Below, piece by piece: positions 11,201-26,200 of a stretch of DNA of 64,000 nucleotides. The DNA comes from Chaetorhynchus papuensis (Eukaryota > Chordata > Aves > Passeriformes > Rhipiduridae): NCBI GenBank assembly GCA_013396525.1, contig VWYX01000850.1, positions 92,790 through 156,789 on the forward strand, in the 5' to 3' direction. The translations under genes were made by a program, and so were the position numbers. The notes under the pieces are model-generated. The model saw nothing but the letters and a program-made list of their open reading frames with translations, was not told the DNA's origin and did no database searches. Positions within the stretch are counted from its first letter, which is position 1. Each line of letters opens with the position of its first letter.

Positions 11201-14200
11201 ATTCTGCTAAATTTGAAGGCCTGCTAAAAACTGTGGACACTTCAGACCTCTTTAAAATAATAATGCTTCAGACAACATCTTGGTGTTACCCGAAGCAGAG
11301 AACAAAACAAATCCACATTAACACATGAGAAGTGGCAACAAGGGAATCTATCTTGTTCCCCAGAAACTGCTGCCAGGAGCCTAAGTGACCCTTAGAAAGC
11401 TTGCTAAGACACTAGTGAGCTTTTCAAGTTCAAAACATCATCTAGTTTTCACTTAGCAAATGCACGTATACAAATATATACTTTCATGAGCAAGGGAGCG
11501 CTGCCAGAAAAGGAAATTCCTTTTATTTTGTGTGCTTGAGGATTACTATCTTCATCTGTAAGAACTGACGAGTTCTTTCAAAGGATTATTTTGTAGATTT
11601 CCCAAATAATCTTTTTCTACGTAGTGATCACTCCATTGCAGTCACCTGCACTGCTGTATCAGCTAGAGATGGCATCAGCAATGCTGGGAATTCCAACAGG
11701 ATCAGTGGTGGGATTCAAGGGGACTCATGATAGGAATCCACACAAATCATGACACAACTGCAGAGGACTTGCAGAAAGGCAGAGGGTTGCTGTCGTGCTC
11801 ATTTCTCACACTTATGCAAGAAGATGGACTCACCCACCTGGTAAATTGCCGACTTTCCTCGTGTACTTCCATTTCTGTGCTTTTAAATTCATTCAGTTCT
11901 TTCCGTATTGCTGCCTAATAAACAATAATGATACATGCAACCATAAGAAATATGACTTTTAAGGAAAATAAAAAGTCTGAAAGAAACACGGCCCTACTCT
12001 GGCAGGTGCCTTACAGTTCCCATTTCCAGTCTCCCTTAGTGTAATCCACAGCTCTCACACATTTCTGATCATCAACAGGAATGACTTTTCAATTACAGCT
12101 GTTTGAAGCACTCATCCACTACAAAGCAACGCAAAGCATCAAGCACCAAAAGTAAACCAAGAAACACCAAGTCAACTGCAACGGGTGAACTAAGCCCACA
12201 TTGAAATAGAGCACTTTTACAGGCAAAAATGGGCAAGGGTTGGATTACACTGACAATCACTTGCTGAGTAGGCAGACAGGAGGGGATTCTATCTCCAGGC
12301 ACAGCCCCGGAGGAGCTGGTGAGTCACTCTGCCTGCACAGCCGTTGTGCACACAGCAGGGGCCTTGTATCTCCCCTCTGGAGACAGGACTTCAGGAATGC
12401 AAGATGAACAGCATTTTTTTTAAAGTGGAATTAGTCACTTGGTTTGATTACTTTTATGTAAAATAACATGAATTATTTGGACATTTCAGGCTTGGGTTTT
12501 CAGTTGGCAGATACTAAAGAACAGCAGAAATTCAGTATACTTTGTAAATGCCTTGTTGCTTACATTAAGAGACTGGTAAGCAATTTACTTCATCAAGTAA
12601 AAAATACAATTTCTGAAGTATTCTAATATATACTACAAGAGGCTTTATTTCCATGCCCCACACCTTCCTACCTTCACTGTTAAAGGAAATGACAGTTTAC
12701 TCTTACTCATTCTTTTCTTTCACCCCTTTAAATAAAGACAGTATAATTCCATCAATCCCTAAAGAAATGTCATCTGGTGTGCATGCCTTTCAGTGCAGAA
12801 CAGACAAGCAGCATGAGAAAATTATAGCATTACCAGGCTGCAGTCTTATAAATGAGAAACTTCATTTTAAGCAGGGGGGTCATGTTTAGCTACAACAGCA
12901 TGCTTATACGAGGCTGCTGTTGAGCTAGGCAAGAAACAGCGATTTCTGAGCACCAAATCAGCAACAAAGGCAGCAGAGCTCCAGCTCTGTAATATAGTTG
13001 CAGCACAATTTTCTGCTCCCACTGGTATTAGAAGAATGATTTCTCTTAGGAAAAAAAAAGGACAAGGGAGTTTCCAGGCAACCCCGAGTCTGCCTTTCAG
13101 CTAAGGCCAGCAAACTTGGGGCTCACAGAATCAGCCTTTGGGCACCTGTTAATTACAAAATGAATTGAGACTAAAAACAGCTACCCTGAAGTAGGTAGGA
13201 AACTCCATTGTTTTTTCTAGTGCAGTTTACCTGGTTGGACCTCTGTCAAAGAGGAGGTGCTGGATCTTCTAACCTCCCACAGACTATGGGAGGACTAGAC
13301 AGTGCTCAGCATCTCCCATAACCAACATCTACAAACACTTCTGACTACATTTTTAACTATTTCACCTTGACTTGATATGATTGTAAGATGAGCTGGTAGT
13401 CTTTTAATATTAATATTAAAATACAAGCTGAAATAAAATCAGTGCTTCACTACCCTTAGCTAAAAGAGAGTGGCATACACCACTTTTCATGTCAAGCCCA
13501 TCTCATAGAAGTTCCATAAAGTCCAGAGGTCTTGGTTCAGACCCAGGGCTTAAAGAGCCAGCACTTTTGGCTACCTAAATCTTACAGCTTTCCTTTTATT
13601 AAGTAGTGTAAGGAGGGAAATGGAAGAACATTTTACGGTAATCTTTGACTGATGTGTTTTTTAAATGAGAATCACAGGATCTTTTGTCTCATCCTTCGTA
13701 GCTGGGCAGCAGAGCTATATTAACAGGGGAATGTTAGGGGCAAACTTCCCAGGAAGGTGAACTGCATGCACCTGGTCAGTTCCTGCACTGGTGGTTGTGG
13801 CCAAGAACCTTGAGGAGGATGGAGCAGCTTCCACATTTTTTCACTCAAATGAGTAGCAAAAGTAACTCTTGGTAGCAGTGATGCAGACAGAAGTCTGCAA
13901 ACCCCTGCCTGAATTCCCACAGATCAGGGCCACCTTTGGTAAACATTTATCTGGCTTAGCAAGGATTTAAAAATTAGAAAAAAATTAGAAATTCTGGCCT
14001 CCATAATGGAGGTGGAAAATATGCTCTTAATTGGCACCTGAGTGGGTTTTCTTAGCTGCAAACAGTAGATGCACAGTAGTACCATGACAATCTTGCTGTC
14101 AGCAGCAGATGTAATTTGTGATGCCAGCATCAAGAGAATGTAAACCAGAGGAAAGCTCCCCAAAAGTGACAGATGAAAGCATTTCCTTATAATATAAGTT

Positions 14201-17200
14201 TGTCCCTTGCCTTGTCTGCAGGAGTTAACCTGGCCCAAGGCTTGTCAGCACGACGGTCGTAATCTGGAGATTCCGTGACCTCCACGTACTCGTTAAATCG
14301 AAGGATTCTTCTCGCTTGAAGTTCAGCCACTGAAGGCCTAAGGCTGAGCTGTAAGCGGGAGGCAGAAAGTAGTATGCTTAATAAGATGAAATAAAATAAA
14401 AGAGGAGGGTATGATGTAATCTCAAGAGAACTTTGATGGTATTTCTAAATAGGGTCACTTTCAGGTGTCTAAAAAAAGGCACCATCCTGGGAGTGCTGTG
14501 CAGGAATGGGGAGGCAGCATAACCTGATTTCTTCAATTATAAAAATAGTCTTTGTCGGGCAGGTCACAGAGAATCATGACAGTTATCCCTGGAATATTAA
14601 TTGTGACTTTGCAACTGTCACTGCATTTACCCCACTAGGCCATTGGCATAAACAGTTATACTGTGTTAAAACTATAATACCAAAAATATGTGAGATTTGG
14701 AATGTCTGCGTAACAAAAAAAATGGTTTTGACCATCTTGGGGTCATTAGGATGCCAAATTGTTTCAGTCACCTCAAACAATATTCACTTTAATTAACTAA
14801 GGACAATCATATTAAGGAAACTGTATTTTTGCAGAGAAGGGCAGACCAGGGATACTTATGAAAACTCCCCCCACCCTCTCCCAGAACAGATCCATAACTG
14901 CTCCATTTCCAGGGACAATGAGCATGATCCCACCTGCAGAAGCTAAGACCACTGATGTGGTTAGATGAGCAGTGAACGGATTTCATAGGGCTCACATTGT
15001 TTTGCTGCCCTCTCTGCTGCTCCAGGGAAGAGTGGATCTACAGGTGTGGCTACTCCTGATCGTACGTGACAGGGGTGGTCATGCTGCAGAGGAAATGTGT
15101 CACTTATGTCCCCTGCTTAGAAACATCAATATGGCCAGACTTGGTATGGTTCTCCAGGTGTGGGGAACTGGACTGGATGGAGTTTCCCCCAACATGGACT
15201 TGGCTTGTAGTGCTTTTTAAGCAAATTTCCCATCTGGGAAAATGACTGAGGGACACTTGCAGCAATGTCTATACACTCATTTTCACTTTCATATAAAACA
15301 TAATTCTATGTACAAAAATACACAATACAAAAAAGCACATCATCACCTTTCTACTGAGTCTACGTTTTATTTCTCTTTTGGCTTCCTGTTCCTCTTCTTC
15401 ATTCTTCTCTGTTTTCAGAAGAGATAAAAAGGAGTGAATATTTAAGTATTATAACTGCACATACTGTATTTCTCTTGGTTGAAAGCTTCAGAACTCCAAG
15501 TCCTGGCTCATGTTTCCTCATATTTCTGGATGATGCCGCATGTGTTGTCTGCTTTTGGGCTTTTGTATGCTTTCATTCTTTTCCCTATCCGCATTTCCCC
15601 TGATTCTGTAGACATCTCAAGTCAACTGTGGGTCACGAGCACAGCAAAGAGAAGGTGCCTGTCATTTCCTTTCTGTGTACCAGCAAGCAAGTACCCTGAA
15701 AGAGTTGCCTGATGTTTCAATTACTTATTTGAACATTAAAATCACTGTTGCTTTTACTTCCAACATGCCATCTATTTTAGAATAAGAGTCTCATTTATAA
15801 ATGCCAAACAAAAGTTTGCTCTGAGTATTTGAATCACCCGAGTTTCTTCTACTGCTACAGTACATGAATCAATGACATTTGTTTCACTGTCATTTGTTAG
15901 TGCATATTGTTTTTATTATTTAAATTTTTTTCTGGTTTTATAGTGGGGGCATATGACCCAGCACTCAAGCCCTCTTGGTTAAGGGCCACTGGTTGGAGCC
16001 AATGAATGAGTACAGCAGAAAATGATGTCCATTTTTAGAATGTATTTGGGCATATGAATGAAACTATTTGCTTTTAACAAATTTCTGTTCTAACCAAACT
16101 TGATTTCTTGACTGCCAGTGAAAAGCACATTTACAAACACATGTTCATGTGGGCTCAGCATGTTTTTAAACTGATGCATGGTTTGACGAACCGTATTTGC
16201 CCTTTCAGTCCACCCCTGATGGTTATATGCAAAGTTTTGTGGTTGAAATATCCTACCTAGAGAAATACATAAAATTCTGATCCCGTTTTATTCATGGTTG
16301 GGGATTACAGACTCAGCATTACAGTTCAAGGCTAACTATAAATTTAAAGGAATTCATTTGTTCTGGATACAGCCAACTTGGATAGATGAAAAGGGAGTTT
16401 TAAATCCTGGTAGAGTTGTATTTGCCCTGTTTCCTGTGTTAGTATAGGTGACCTGGCCACAGAAGAGTTTCTGTATAATAACTTCTACACTGGAGACAAC
16501 GCTACAGCAGGACACCTCATGGTACTTGCAGATACCCTTTGCTTACTCGAATACTTTCCTGTAAGGAGAATATCAGGGAAAGGAGGAGAGGACAAATTAT
16601 AAAAATGACAAAGTAGGAAGGGAAAAAGTAGGAAAAAGGCAATGCCTGACCAAGATCTGCTCTGTGAGAAGACTCCAACACCAATGTCAGGTTTCCAAGA
16701 GCAAGGTGCGATTGCAAGGCTTGCTGCCAGGATTAGGTTAGATCTCATGCTGATGATGATGTTACTGAGATGCTGAAACATGGATGTTATTTATGGTTTA
16801 TTAATTGCTTTTCTCTTAAATGGAAAAGAAATGGATAGCCTATTTCCATAGAGGAACTGTAAATGGACTCAAACTGAAGAATGGAGAGTTGGAGATTAAA
16901 CTATATTTTAACTTTTTAAATTAATGTATCTATCAATAAATAAGTTGGATGTATTTAAGGACTAATAGCTTTAAAAGATAAGTCTCCTCCTAATATCCTC
17001 ACCTAAAAAAATCAAAAGGTCTCTAGCTATTTTAGGACAGAAAAATCATCTTTAGGCTTTAGTTTAAACATCCTGTCTTTGCAATCAATAGACACAGTAG
17101 CTGAGGTAATTAAACACAAACTATTACTTTGGGGTTCCACTCACGTGAGAATCATCTGACATAAAAAATTTTGTCCCTTCATGAATGGAATTGCTGAAGT

Positions 17201-20200
17201 CCTACCTCGGACACTCTCCAGTAGCAGACATAGCAGGAAAAAGGGCGACTGAATATACATATCACTGTACTGCCCTTTTCTTAATTTAGTTTGTAAAATA
17301 TGCCATGCATTATTCGCATCTTGGCATTTCTTTGCTATCTAAACCACAGTATTCCTAAGAAGCAGCAATAACATGCTTCATATAAGAAACAGGAGCTCAT
17401 GGTGCTTAATGCATACTTTAAGGAAGAACTACCAACAGCATGGCCACCCGAAACGCTGGTTTTTTGTATTCTGGGGGAGGATCAAAGACCTTAAAAAGCT
17501 TGCTCTAGGCATTTAGGAAGGTTGAAGGTTAGCTGCCTATCCCAAGCTGTGAAGCCATGTCCCTGTGGGTAGCAGATGACTGCACACTGGGACGGCTGGA
17601 CAAGGGAAAACCCCCCAAAAAGGGCAATCATCTTAGCAACTGGGCAGAGAGTCTGGGCACCCCTTGGAGCCATCAAGGAGGGATGGCAGCCCATCTTCTG
17701 GAGGACAATACCAACAGGAGGCACCAGGAACTTCCTTAGATCCTGGGCAAAGCAGGAGGGGATCAAACCCATGGGGAACAGTCTTCTGTGTGAGAGGTCA
17801 GGGGACAGTATGTGTTTTATACATTCAAGTTGGTTTACTTCTAGGAATAAAACTCAAGTGCTAAAGGAAATGGACTGACATCTCATGGCTGCTGCTAAGA
17901 TACTGAATCTGCTGTTTGGTACAGGGGGCCCCTGTCTCTGGCACTGACTTGTACCTAAAGCACCAATTTCCCAGCTCCAGCCTGCTGGGTGGAGTCTTGC
18001 TTTAAGCCTCATGCTGCAGAAACACTGCCTGGATACAAATTCCTATGAACAGTAAAAACTACAGTGTTTTTGGTCTTTTAAGGTAAAAGTTTTGAAAGTT
18101 GCTGTAGGGAGTTACGAAGATGTGTGGTGCTAAAAATAATGGGTCTGGTGCTCCTGGTTCCTGTAGGTGTTGTGGAAAATTCCAGCCAGAGGGCCAAGAT
18201 TTGGCTGCAGGTATGAACTGACTCACTTGGCCAAACAGGAACACATTAATGCACAGGAACACACTTATGACTGCTTTCCACCTTAAAAGCAGATCTAATC
18301 TGTGTGATGTGAAGAGAGAAAATATAAACACAGCGTTCTCAGCTGTAAGTCCCCTCCTCAGATGTCCTGCTGCTGCCCTACTGGCAAAGAACCAGCCCAG
18401 CGAGCGCCCTTTGCTTGCAGAAGTCTCTGATTAGATCCTAGAAAAACTATGGCTTCCCTCCTTCCCTGCCTGCAATTCCTAGGAGGTCAAACTGGGATTT
18501 GACTCCTAATTGAAACAGTTTTGTTTAGCAACACTTATTGTGGCCGTCAAGTTACATAATCCACCAGTCAAAGCCAAACAAGCAGCTTCCCTGTCATCTA
18601 TACATTATTGCTCCTGCAACTTATACCACATTAAATCTGGTCACCTTCTGTTCTGTGGGACATTTGTTTTGTAGCAGAAGGGGAAAAGGGAACAGACAAA
18701 TTGTCCTGCCTGAGGACTGCTCCGTTCTTGACCAAAAAGTACTCCTGGAGCATAAAACCGAACTTTCCATTGTATCCCTATGGGATTAGCTATGTTTAGA
18801 CTTCTCTGTGGGCTTGCTAAGGGAAGAGAAAGAAAAGACAAACAAAGCACTTGCTTCTTGCAGTGCTCTGAAATGCACAAAGCGGTTTCTCTTTCCTGGT
18901 TTTACAAGCAAAGATAACCATTAATATTCCTTAACAAACATCGAGAGCTAAACCCCTTTTACACAAAGCCAGTACTGGCAGGCATGCAGGTGCACTGTAC
19001 AAGAAGTTCACTGTCCCTTACAAATACAGGAAAAAAATACAGTTATCTTAATCTGAAATTCCTGGAAGACTAAAAAGTTTCTTTGCCATAATGCAATACT
19101 ATAAATATTGTTGGTTCAAAGCCAGTACACAAGAAGCCTGCCTTTATAAAAAACACAGGGCTTTATGTATTCCTTCAAGTGGACTCCTGAGTTACGGTAA
19201 CTTTGTTTTAGTGTGGGAAGTCTCAGAAGTCTGGATAGTTTTATCCAAACAGTTTTTATACAAATCCGCCTGCAAGGTCTTGCGATCGTACTTGGAAACA
19301 GGATTTTCAGTAACTGGTTTATCTGGAGATATTATCAAAACACAGCTTCTTGCAAAACAGACTTCCTCACTGACTGGAAAAACAAAAAAAGAAAAAAAAT
19401 ACAGATTTTTTTTTCTGAACCTCTTAGAAGATTTGGGCTGAGCTTAATCCTGAAGTAAACATTTGGACCTTTACCACTTAAAGTAACCTCAAAGTCTGAT
19501 AAATATTACTCAAAACAATACATCCCCTTAGCTGCAGTTTACATACACACAGTAATAGAACTCCTTCTCCCCTTCCACTGCTTAAAAAATATGAGGAAGG
19601 AAACTTTATGAAAGAAATCCCAACTTACTCACAAAAGCTGACTAAACCAAAAAGACATTTAATACATGGAAACATTTTCAAATGATCCACAGGAAGGAAC
19701 TGCAGTAATTTTGATGTAAAATATGAGTGCCTTAGGGCTTAGAGAGAACTTGCACCCTGAAAGGACTCTGAGTTAGACTGTCATCACAAACCCTGGCTTG
19801 CTTTTGGTTTGCTTTGGTTTTTATAGATCACTCTCAACTTGAAGTATTTTATAGCTCAGTGATGAGCAAAAAGCAGATTCTCCATGTGCTCATCAGGGTC
19901 TCTGTGATTTTTTGTGATTTACAATTCTGCTTCCCAGCCTTTATTTTTCGCTCTCCCTGGGCTCTTTAAGACACCCCCCAGCAGCAGCAGGGGAGGATGA
20001 CAGGAGGCACCGAGTGCAAAGCCTGGTGCACTGCCAAAAGCTTAAAGTAAACAAGCTGAAACAAGAGAGGAAATCTATTAACTGCTTTCCAGTCTTGAGC
20101 TACTTATTGCAAAACCAGTGAATGGAATAAACACTGGCAAAAGGGATATTAAATACATGGCAGGTTCGCTGCTGGGTTGGTTACCTTGAGATAAGCGAGA

Positions 20201-23200
20201 GAGAAAGGGCAATAGGGGAGCCCAGCTGGTGCTCCCAGCTCAGTGGCCATGTCTTGGCCCACCAAAGATGTTTTGAAATAACCTTTCTTACATAGTCCAG
20301 CATGAGCAGTTTGTCATGTAAAAAAAAGTTCTTATTTCAGATTTTATCTTTATTTATCTACGCAATCTACAGGTTCAGAAATTACAGTTTTAGAAAGTCT
20401 ATTCATATTATTATCATTTTGTTATCAGGATGGTTTGCCTGACAGCCAGTAATTGCCCTCTCCCTGATTTGCCAGCCTGTGCAAGTGACAGAGTCATCAG
20501 TCCATGGATGCTGTCAGGTAAACAGCCCATTTTCTTCCCTTCCCTTCCCGATAGCATGCTACACACCAGGGCTGACACCAGGGTTGCACAGATGAGCTCC
20601 AACTTCTCTGAACAATTGCTGGAAATAACAGCATTATACCAACTGTTTCATCAGGTGTGAGAAGTTCTCATGCCTTGAGAGTTTTTTTGTTTGCTATTTG
20701 TTTGGTTTTTGATTTATTGCTACAAAGTGCCTTTTCTTCATTTATTTCTTCTACTTAACCATCAAGTGCTAGCTACCTCTGCAAGATGAACACAGGGCTA
20801 GATGGAGCTGGGCATGGCAGCTGTTACACTGTGTGTGTAGGTAACATCTGTATTGTGGAAAGATTCATAAAGGAAGATAAAACAATGAAGATAGAACAAT
20901 GTGTTCTGAAGAGTTTGCCAGCCAAAGAACAAAAGTAACATAAGTAAATGGCAGAATAGGTATAAAGGGTAAACTTCCAATGTATCTCATTCCTCTGCCC
21001 TTGACTAGCTGAATGACAGACTTTTTTTCCAGCAGGGATATGAGGAAGGATTTAATCAATGGGAAGATGTTCAGCGAGAATCTCATGCAGGTTTCAGTAC
21101 AGAAGACATTTATGTCAGCAGTGAATATGAAGGCCAGCATGCTGAAATAGTTGGCATATACCTAATGACTTTCTGCTGAACACTTTGCCTTTCCTCTTTC
21201 TACTCCTCCTTCCAACCTCTGCCCTTACAGCCCACCTTCACCTCCTACTGATACTCCCTCCTTTTCCTCATAAAAATGAGGTGGAAGGTTAACCTAGAAC
21301 TACTTCTAAAGGGTATCCAAGTCATTCCTGGTCTTTGCAACCAGCTTCAAGAAGTGGGATTGTGGCAAGCAAAATTTGGCATATTGAAAGTGTCAACACA
21401 TTATTTTCCAGAACATCATTTCCCTCCAGTTATGGTTCTAATACTGCAGCAACACTGATGAGCTTCCATTTGAATCCAACATATGCTCCCTTTCTAAGTA
21501 AATACTGTATGAAGCCTGAATGAAATACTTACGCTTCAGGATATTTCTTTGCTCTAGCTCTTCAGTTGTGGGCCTCTGGCTAAGTCTCCTGTGAGAACAA
21601 AGTAAGTGATTGATTAAAAACCAATAAATGACATATTCGGATTTGTAATACAGCTTAAAAGGTGTAATTTCCAGAAGTAATTTCCAGGCAGTTACAATAA
21701 CTGCTCATGTAACCAGAGTGGCCATTTGTTTTAAAAGAGGTAGTGTTGCCATTCAAACACATGAATACTTGAATTTACATAAGTTGTACCAGCAAATTTA
21801 AAGTCCTCACAGGTATAATTTTATGAAATAATTCATATACCTTTTTTGTTCCCAAGCACCATCACTATAATCAGTTGTGAAATTGTTAGATAATTCTCAG
21901 ATACTTTGAATGAATTTTGATATTTTTGATATTTTGAAGTCTTACTAAAGTTTAAAAAAAAGCCCCAAAACAACATTACTCACTAAATGTACAATAAAAT
22001 TGGGAGCTTTAACTGAAACTTAATTTTATTTAGTTAGCTATGTATAACAACTGCCATTACAAAAAACCCCAAACTGAGATATTAATTTTCTGATTTGTAC
22101 AGGGGAGAACATGGTTGATGATGTCTCTGTTTTTACTAAACAAGTCCACTTGTTCATTTGAGGAAAGGAGCAAGAAAAATATCAGCAGTAAAACTTATTT
22201 TGCAGATGTGTTCAAGATAGATGTCTCTCTGTCCCACAACACTCATTCATCCAATTCAAGTCGCGCTTGCACTTTCAGATTTGTCCCAGAGGACTGGCAG
22301 GTTTACCACAGGTGACCAGTCCCAGCTGTAGGAAGACCCAGGCAGGGACCTGACTCAACCCAGACTGAGCTGTGGGAACAGATTTTCCACCAGACCTCGA
22401 TACTGCCAGGTGCTGACCACCATGGAATTTTTAAAAAACTGGCATCAAACTCGGTTGTGATTTTGGGTATGAGCACAGCCCTGACACATACAGATAACGT
22501 CTCCTGCCACCAAAGCAGAGCTGTGTGTGGTGCCTTTCAGCTCTCCAGCAGAACCCACAAAGCAGCTTCTGCATTTCCAGCTCCCAAGGGAGGACTGACA
22601 AGCAGGATGTGATCACTGGAGCTGGGATTTGTTCAGGAAAGCAGTGATAACAACCACACCTCTTTATTAGCAGAAGAAAAACAGCCCTTGGGCTCTACAC
22701 AGTAGATGTATCACTCCTACAGTTCAGTAATGAAATAGCTGCCTTGGCCAGACACCCAGTTCACAGAGCAGCTCATGTCATCCTCTGGGTGTCGATGCTG
22801 GGCTGCTGTACTCTGTACTGGAACAGAACCGACTGGACTACCCTGTATCAGGAAATCTCCAACAAACACGGGACATCCTCCAAATCTGGACAACATTCCT
22901 GAGCCATACAGAAACACGGACAGGTCTAACAAAATACAGACATGCTGTAGTCTATTCTCAGAGACCACAAAAGCCAAAACAGACGTGATGATTTTTTTAA
23001 AAAAAGCCTGTAAAAGGAAAGTGAAAATTTTTTATGCAATGTCCTCAAGTCCAGAATGAGAAAGTAACATATATCCATAGCAGTTTATCAGCTTGAGAAA
23101 GATGTGCCTCAGAGGTGGGCACAGTAAAACACTAAACACTGACCAGCTCAACTTCTTTTGCTGGAATCAGCATATGAATAATGAAGGAATTGGAGAGCCA

Positions 23201-26200
23201 GGGGAGGAGAGGGAGGGTCAGAAGGGACAACATGCACAGGCATGCTCTATGTGTCAGGAACTACTGCTCTGTCTGAGATGGGTATACAAGTGGAAGTTCT
23301 GCTAACAAATTTGAGAAAGAACCTGAACCATGGCATTGATTATCATGGACTTGTTCTTACCCTCTTCCTCTTCTTACCTTTTTTAACCAAAGTACCCAAA
23401 ACCCCAAAAGCTCTCAGATTTTGCTTCTTGCAGGACAAAAAATGTATTATTGACAGTTTAAAGTTTTGTGAGAAATAAAAACACCATTTTCCAGACAGTT
23501 GTACCACAAAGATCATGCAGTGCATATTGGACTGCATTTAAAACATGAACCCAGTGTTCTAAATTCTCTTCCTCCACCTCCACTCAGTGAAACCACATTT
23601 ACCCTGCGACTGATACCTCACTAGCTTCGTTCCAATCTGATGTCTGATTTCCTGCCTCTCCTCTTCGGATGTACGCTGCAAGATGTTTTTGTCTTCTAAC
23701 TCTTTCTTAGATGGTCTGTTGCCAAGTTTGATAGCAAGAGTATCCCTACGACGAATTTTACTTGCCAAAGAGCCTGAGGAAAGGAGGAGTAAGGTAGATT
23801 TAGTTCATTCATGCTCAGGTTACAGACACAAACTCTGAGTAAGAACTTTAATACCTCCCCAAAGCAACCTTGTTCCCACATGCAGGAGAGGAATTTTAAT
23901 TAACATCAAAAGAAAATTTTTAACTCAGTTCATGAAAATAAAAAGCTAAAAGGCTTGGAGGAAAAAGCTACCAGCCAAATTGATACAAACATCACTTGTC
24001 ATCTGTGAAGTGATAGGATAAAAATGACAAATCTACACTAAAATGTCTTTGAAGTCTAATACATTACAGGTTGGCTTATTTATCTACTTAGTATTTTTAG
24101 CAACCTGCTGCCCTTTTTCTTCAGCCTTAAATGGTTTAGTCTTATTCTATCATCATTTCCCTCATTCTTTCAAATTTTTTTCAATCAATTACCACTTAGT
24201 TCTTTTATAGTGCTTTCCATCTCTAAGTTACTTGTAAATTAAAACAAAAAATACTGTTTAGAAAAGTGCTCTGAGTGCTTGTAAAGTAACCTAGGCAGCA
24301 ACCCCCAGACACTTAAGCACTCTGTTCTCCATAAAACTGACCCAGTAGGGACAAGGGCCTTGCAGCTAGGCCAGCATTAGCTTCAGCCAGCTGTGGAAGG
24401 AAGGGTATTTTGCACAGCCTTTATAGTATTTCCTTGTGTCTTGACAGTCTGATCAAGGTGGTTGTGTGCCCTAGGTTGGCAGATTTTCACTGTGCAAAGC
24501 AGTTTGGTAAGAGCACAGGCTCCCAGCTCACTTCTCATAAGGCACCGTGCTGCTGTGTGAATGCACGAACTTTTGGTTTCTATCACTTTGGGTTGTATTC
24601 AAACCCAACACAGAACTGCAGAAGACTTCAGCCTCTTGAGCTACCTGGCACTTCATCTTCTCCCGCACCAGTGGCCAAGATAGAAAAAAAAATGTTCATT
24701 TTGCCTCATCCCACTTTGGTACACTGGACCTTGGTGTTTCGGCCTTCTTTGCTGAGCACAGTGAAGCACCTCCTCCAAAAAAAGCTGTGAGCAAGGCTCT
24801 CAAACCATGGTTTGATGGTGATTTCATACTGACATAAGGCCACCCTGGAGGAGGTAGAGGGAGGGCTGCCCTCCTTCCTGCTCCTGACAGCCTGCTGCTG
24901 CCACCTTCTTTGCTCAAGCAAAGGAGAAGCCTTTGGGTGAGCTGGATCAGGGAACCACCAATTCTATTGATAATCAGTTCAACAACAGCTGCTACTGCAA
25001 AAATAAACATGAACTCTAGCCTAAGGAAAGAACATCTGGGAGCAGGGATTAGGCAGAATGGGGGCAGGACAACCCCTTCAGCACAGCAGGGCTTCTGCCC
25101 AATTCGGGTGATGATAGAGTCATGACCCCAGACGAAATTTCAAAGCTGTAAAACTTAGATACAATCTACTGTGATCTGCTCTGTCTGCTAAGGTTGCTCC
25201 AATGCTTAAAACATCCTGATCAAAGAGGAATAAGTGACTTTCAGACAGTGAAGCTCCTGACAGATGGGCTTCCTCTGTCATCCACCACACCTGTAACTCC
25301 CACAAGGAACTCATGACATGGGCAAGCCAAATCAATGGCTTGCAATGCCCTAACGTGGAGGCCTTGTTCACCTTCATGTCCTTCTGAACCTGTTCTTCCC
25401 ACCTCCACTCTCCTCTGTGCAATGCTTGATCTGCTCTCACCTGCATACAGGCCCCCAGCAGGATTCTGATCATGATTGCCTGGGAGAAGCAGGATACTCA
25501 TTTCTCAGTGGCAACAAAATACTAAATCCCCTAAAACCTTTCTCTGCAGCCATTCCCCTCTTTGCCTCACATTAGCATGGCTCAGGTATGCTCACATAAC
25601 TCAATCTGCAAAAGGTAGCCTGCAGCTTCTGGGCAGGATGCTTACTTTCAGTACTTTCATTTTCATCATCATCATCGTCGTCATCATCTGTGTACAGGAT
25701 CGGCCCGTCCGAGTCCGAGTCACTGCCATGGCTCTCTCTGCTGCTTTCACTCTCAGGAGGGGCAGCAGCGTCAGAAGCCTCCTCCACTAGTGCAGAGAAT
25801 GCTCCATCTGGGGCCTCCCCTTCTTGGTCTTCTTTGGTAGCCAAGCTTTATTCATGAGCAGATAGGGTGACACATTAATGCAAGCAGAACAAAACACAAA
25901 TGAGAGGCAGATTGAATAAGCAAGTACGAAAATAAAAGTTCTGTTAATGAAAGTAATTACTTTCTAAAAAACATACATCTATAAAACATTTATAACATAT
26001 ACAGATATGTATATATTTCTATATATGTGTGTTAGGAAAAAGGATGCAAACAATCTGGAATGATGTGCTGTAAAGACTGCATTAAGATAAATCCTAATTG
26101 TTTTTTATTTCTTGTGGCGTGGGACTGAGAGAGAAAACAGTTCATAAAGATGGGGGTGAGAGGAGCAAGCTGGAGAGCAGATGGGAGTGCAAAGTTTCCT

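Noticed and set aside
14211..14240. Use of the GT in CCAG|GTTAAC as the donor of the fourth-RPEL exon
   Set aside because: It would delete LTPADK from a nearly invariant tail and leave the wrong phase for AAIRKEL. The GC donor preserves both.
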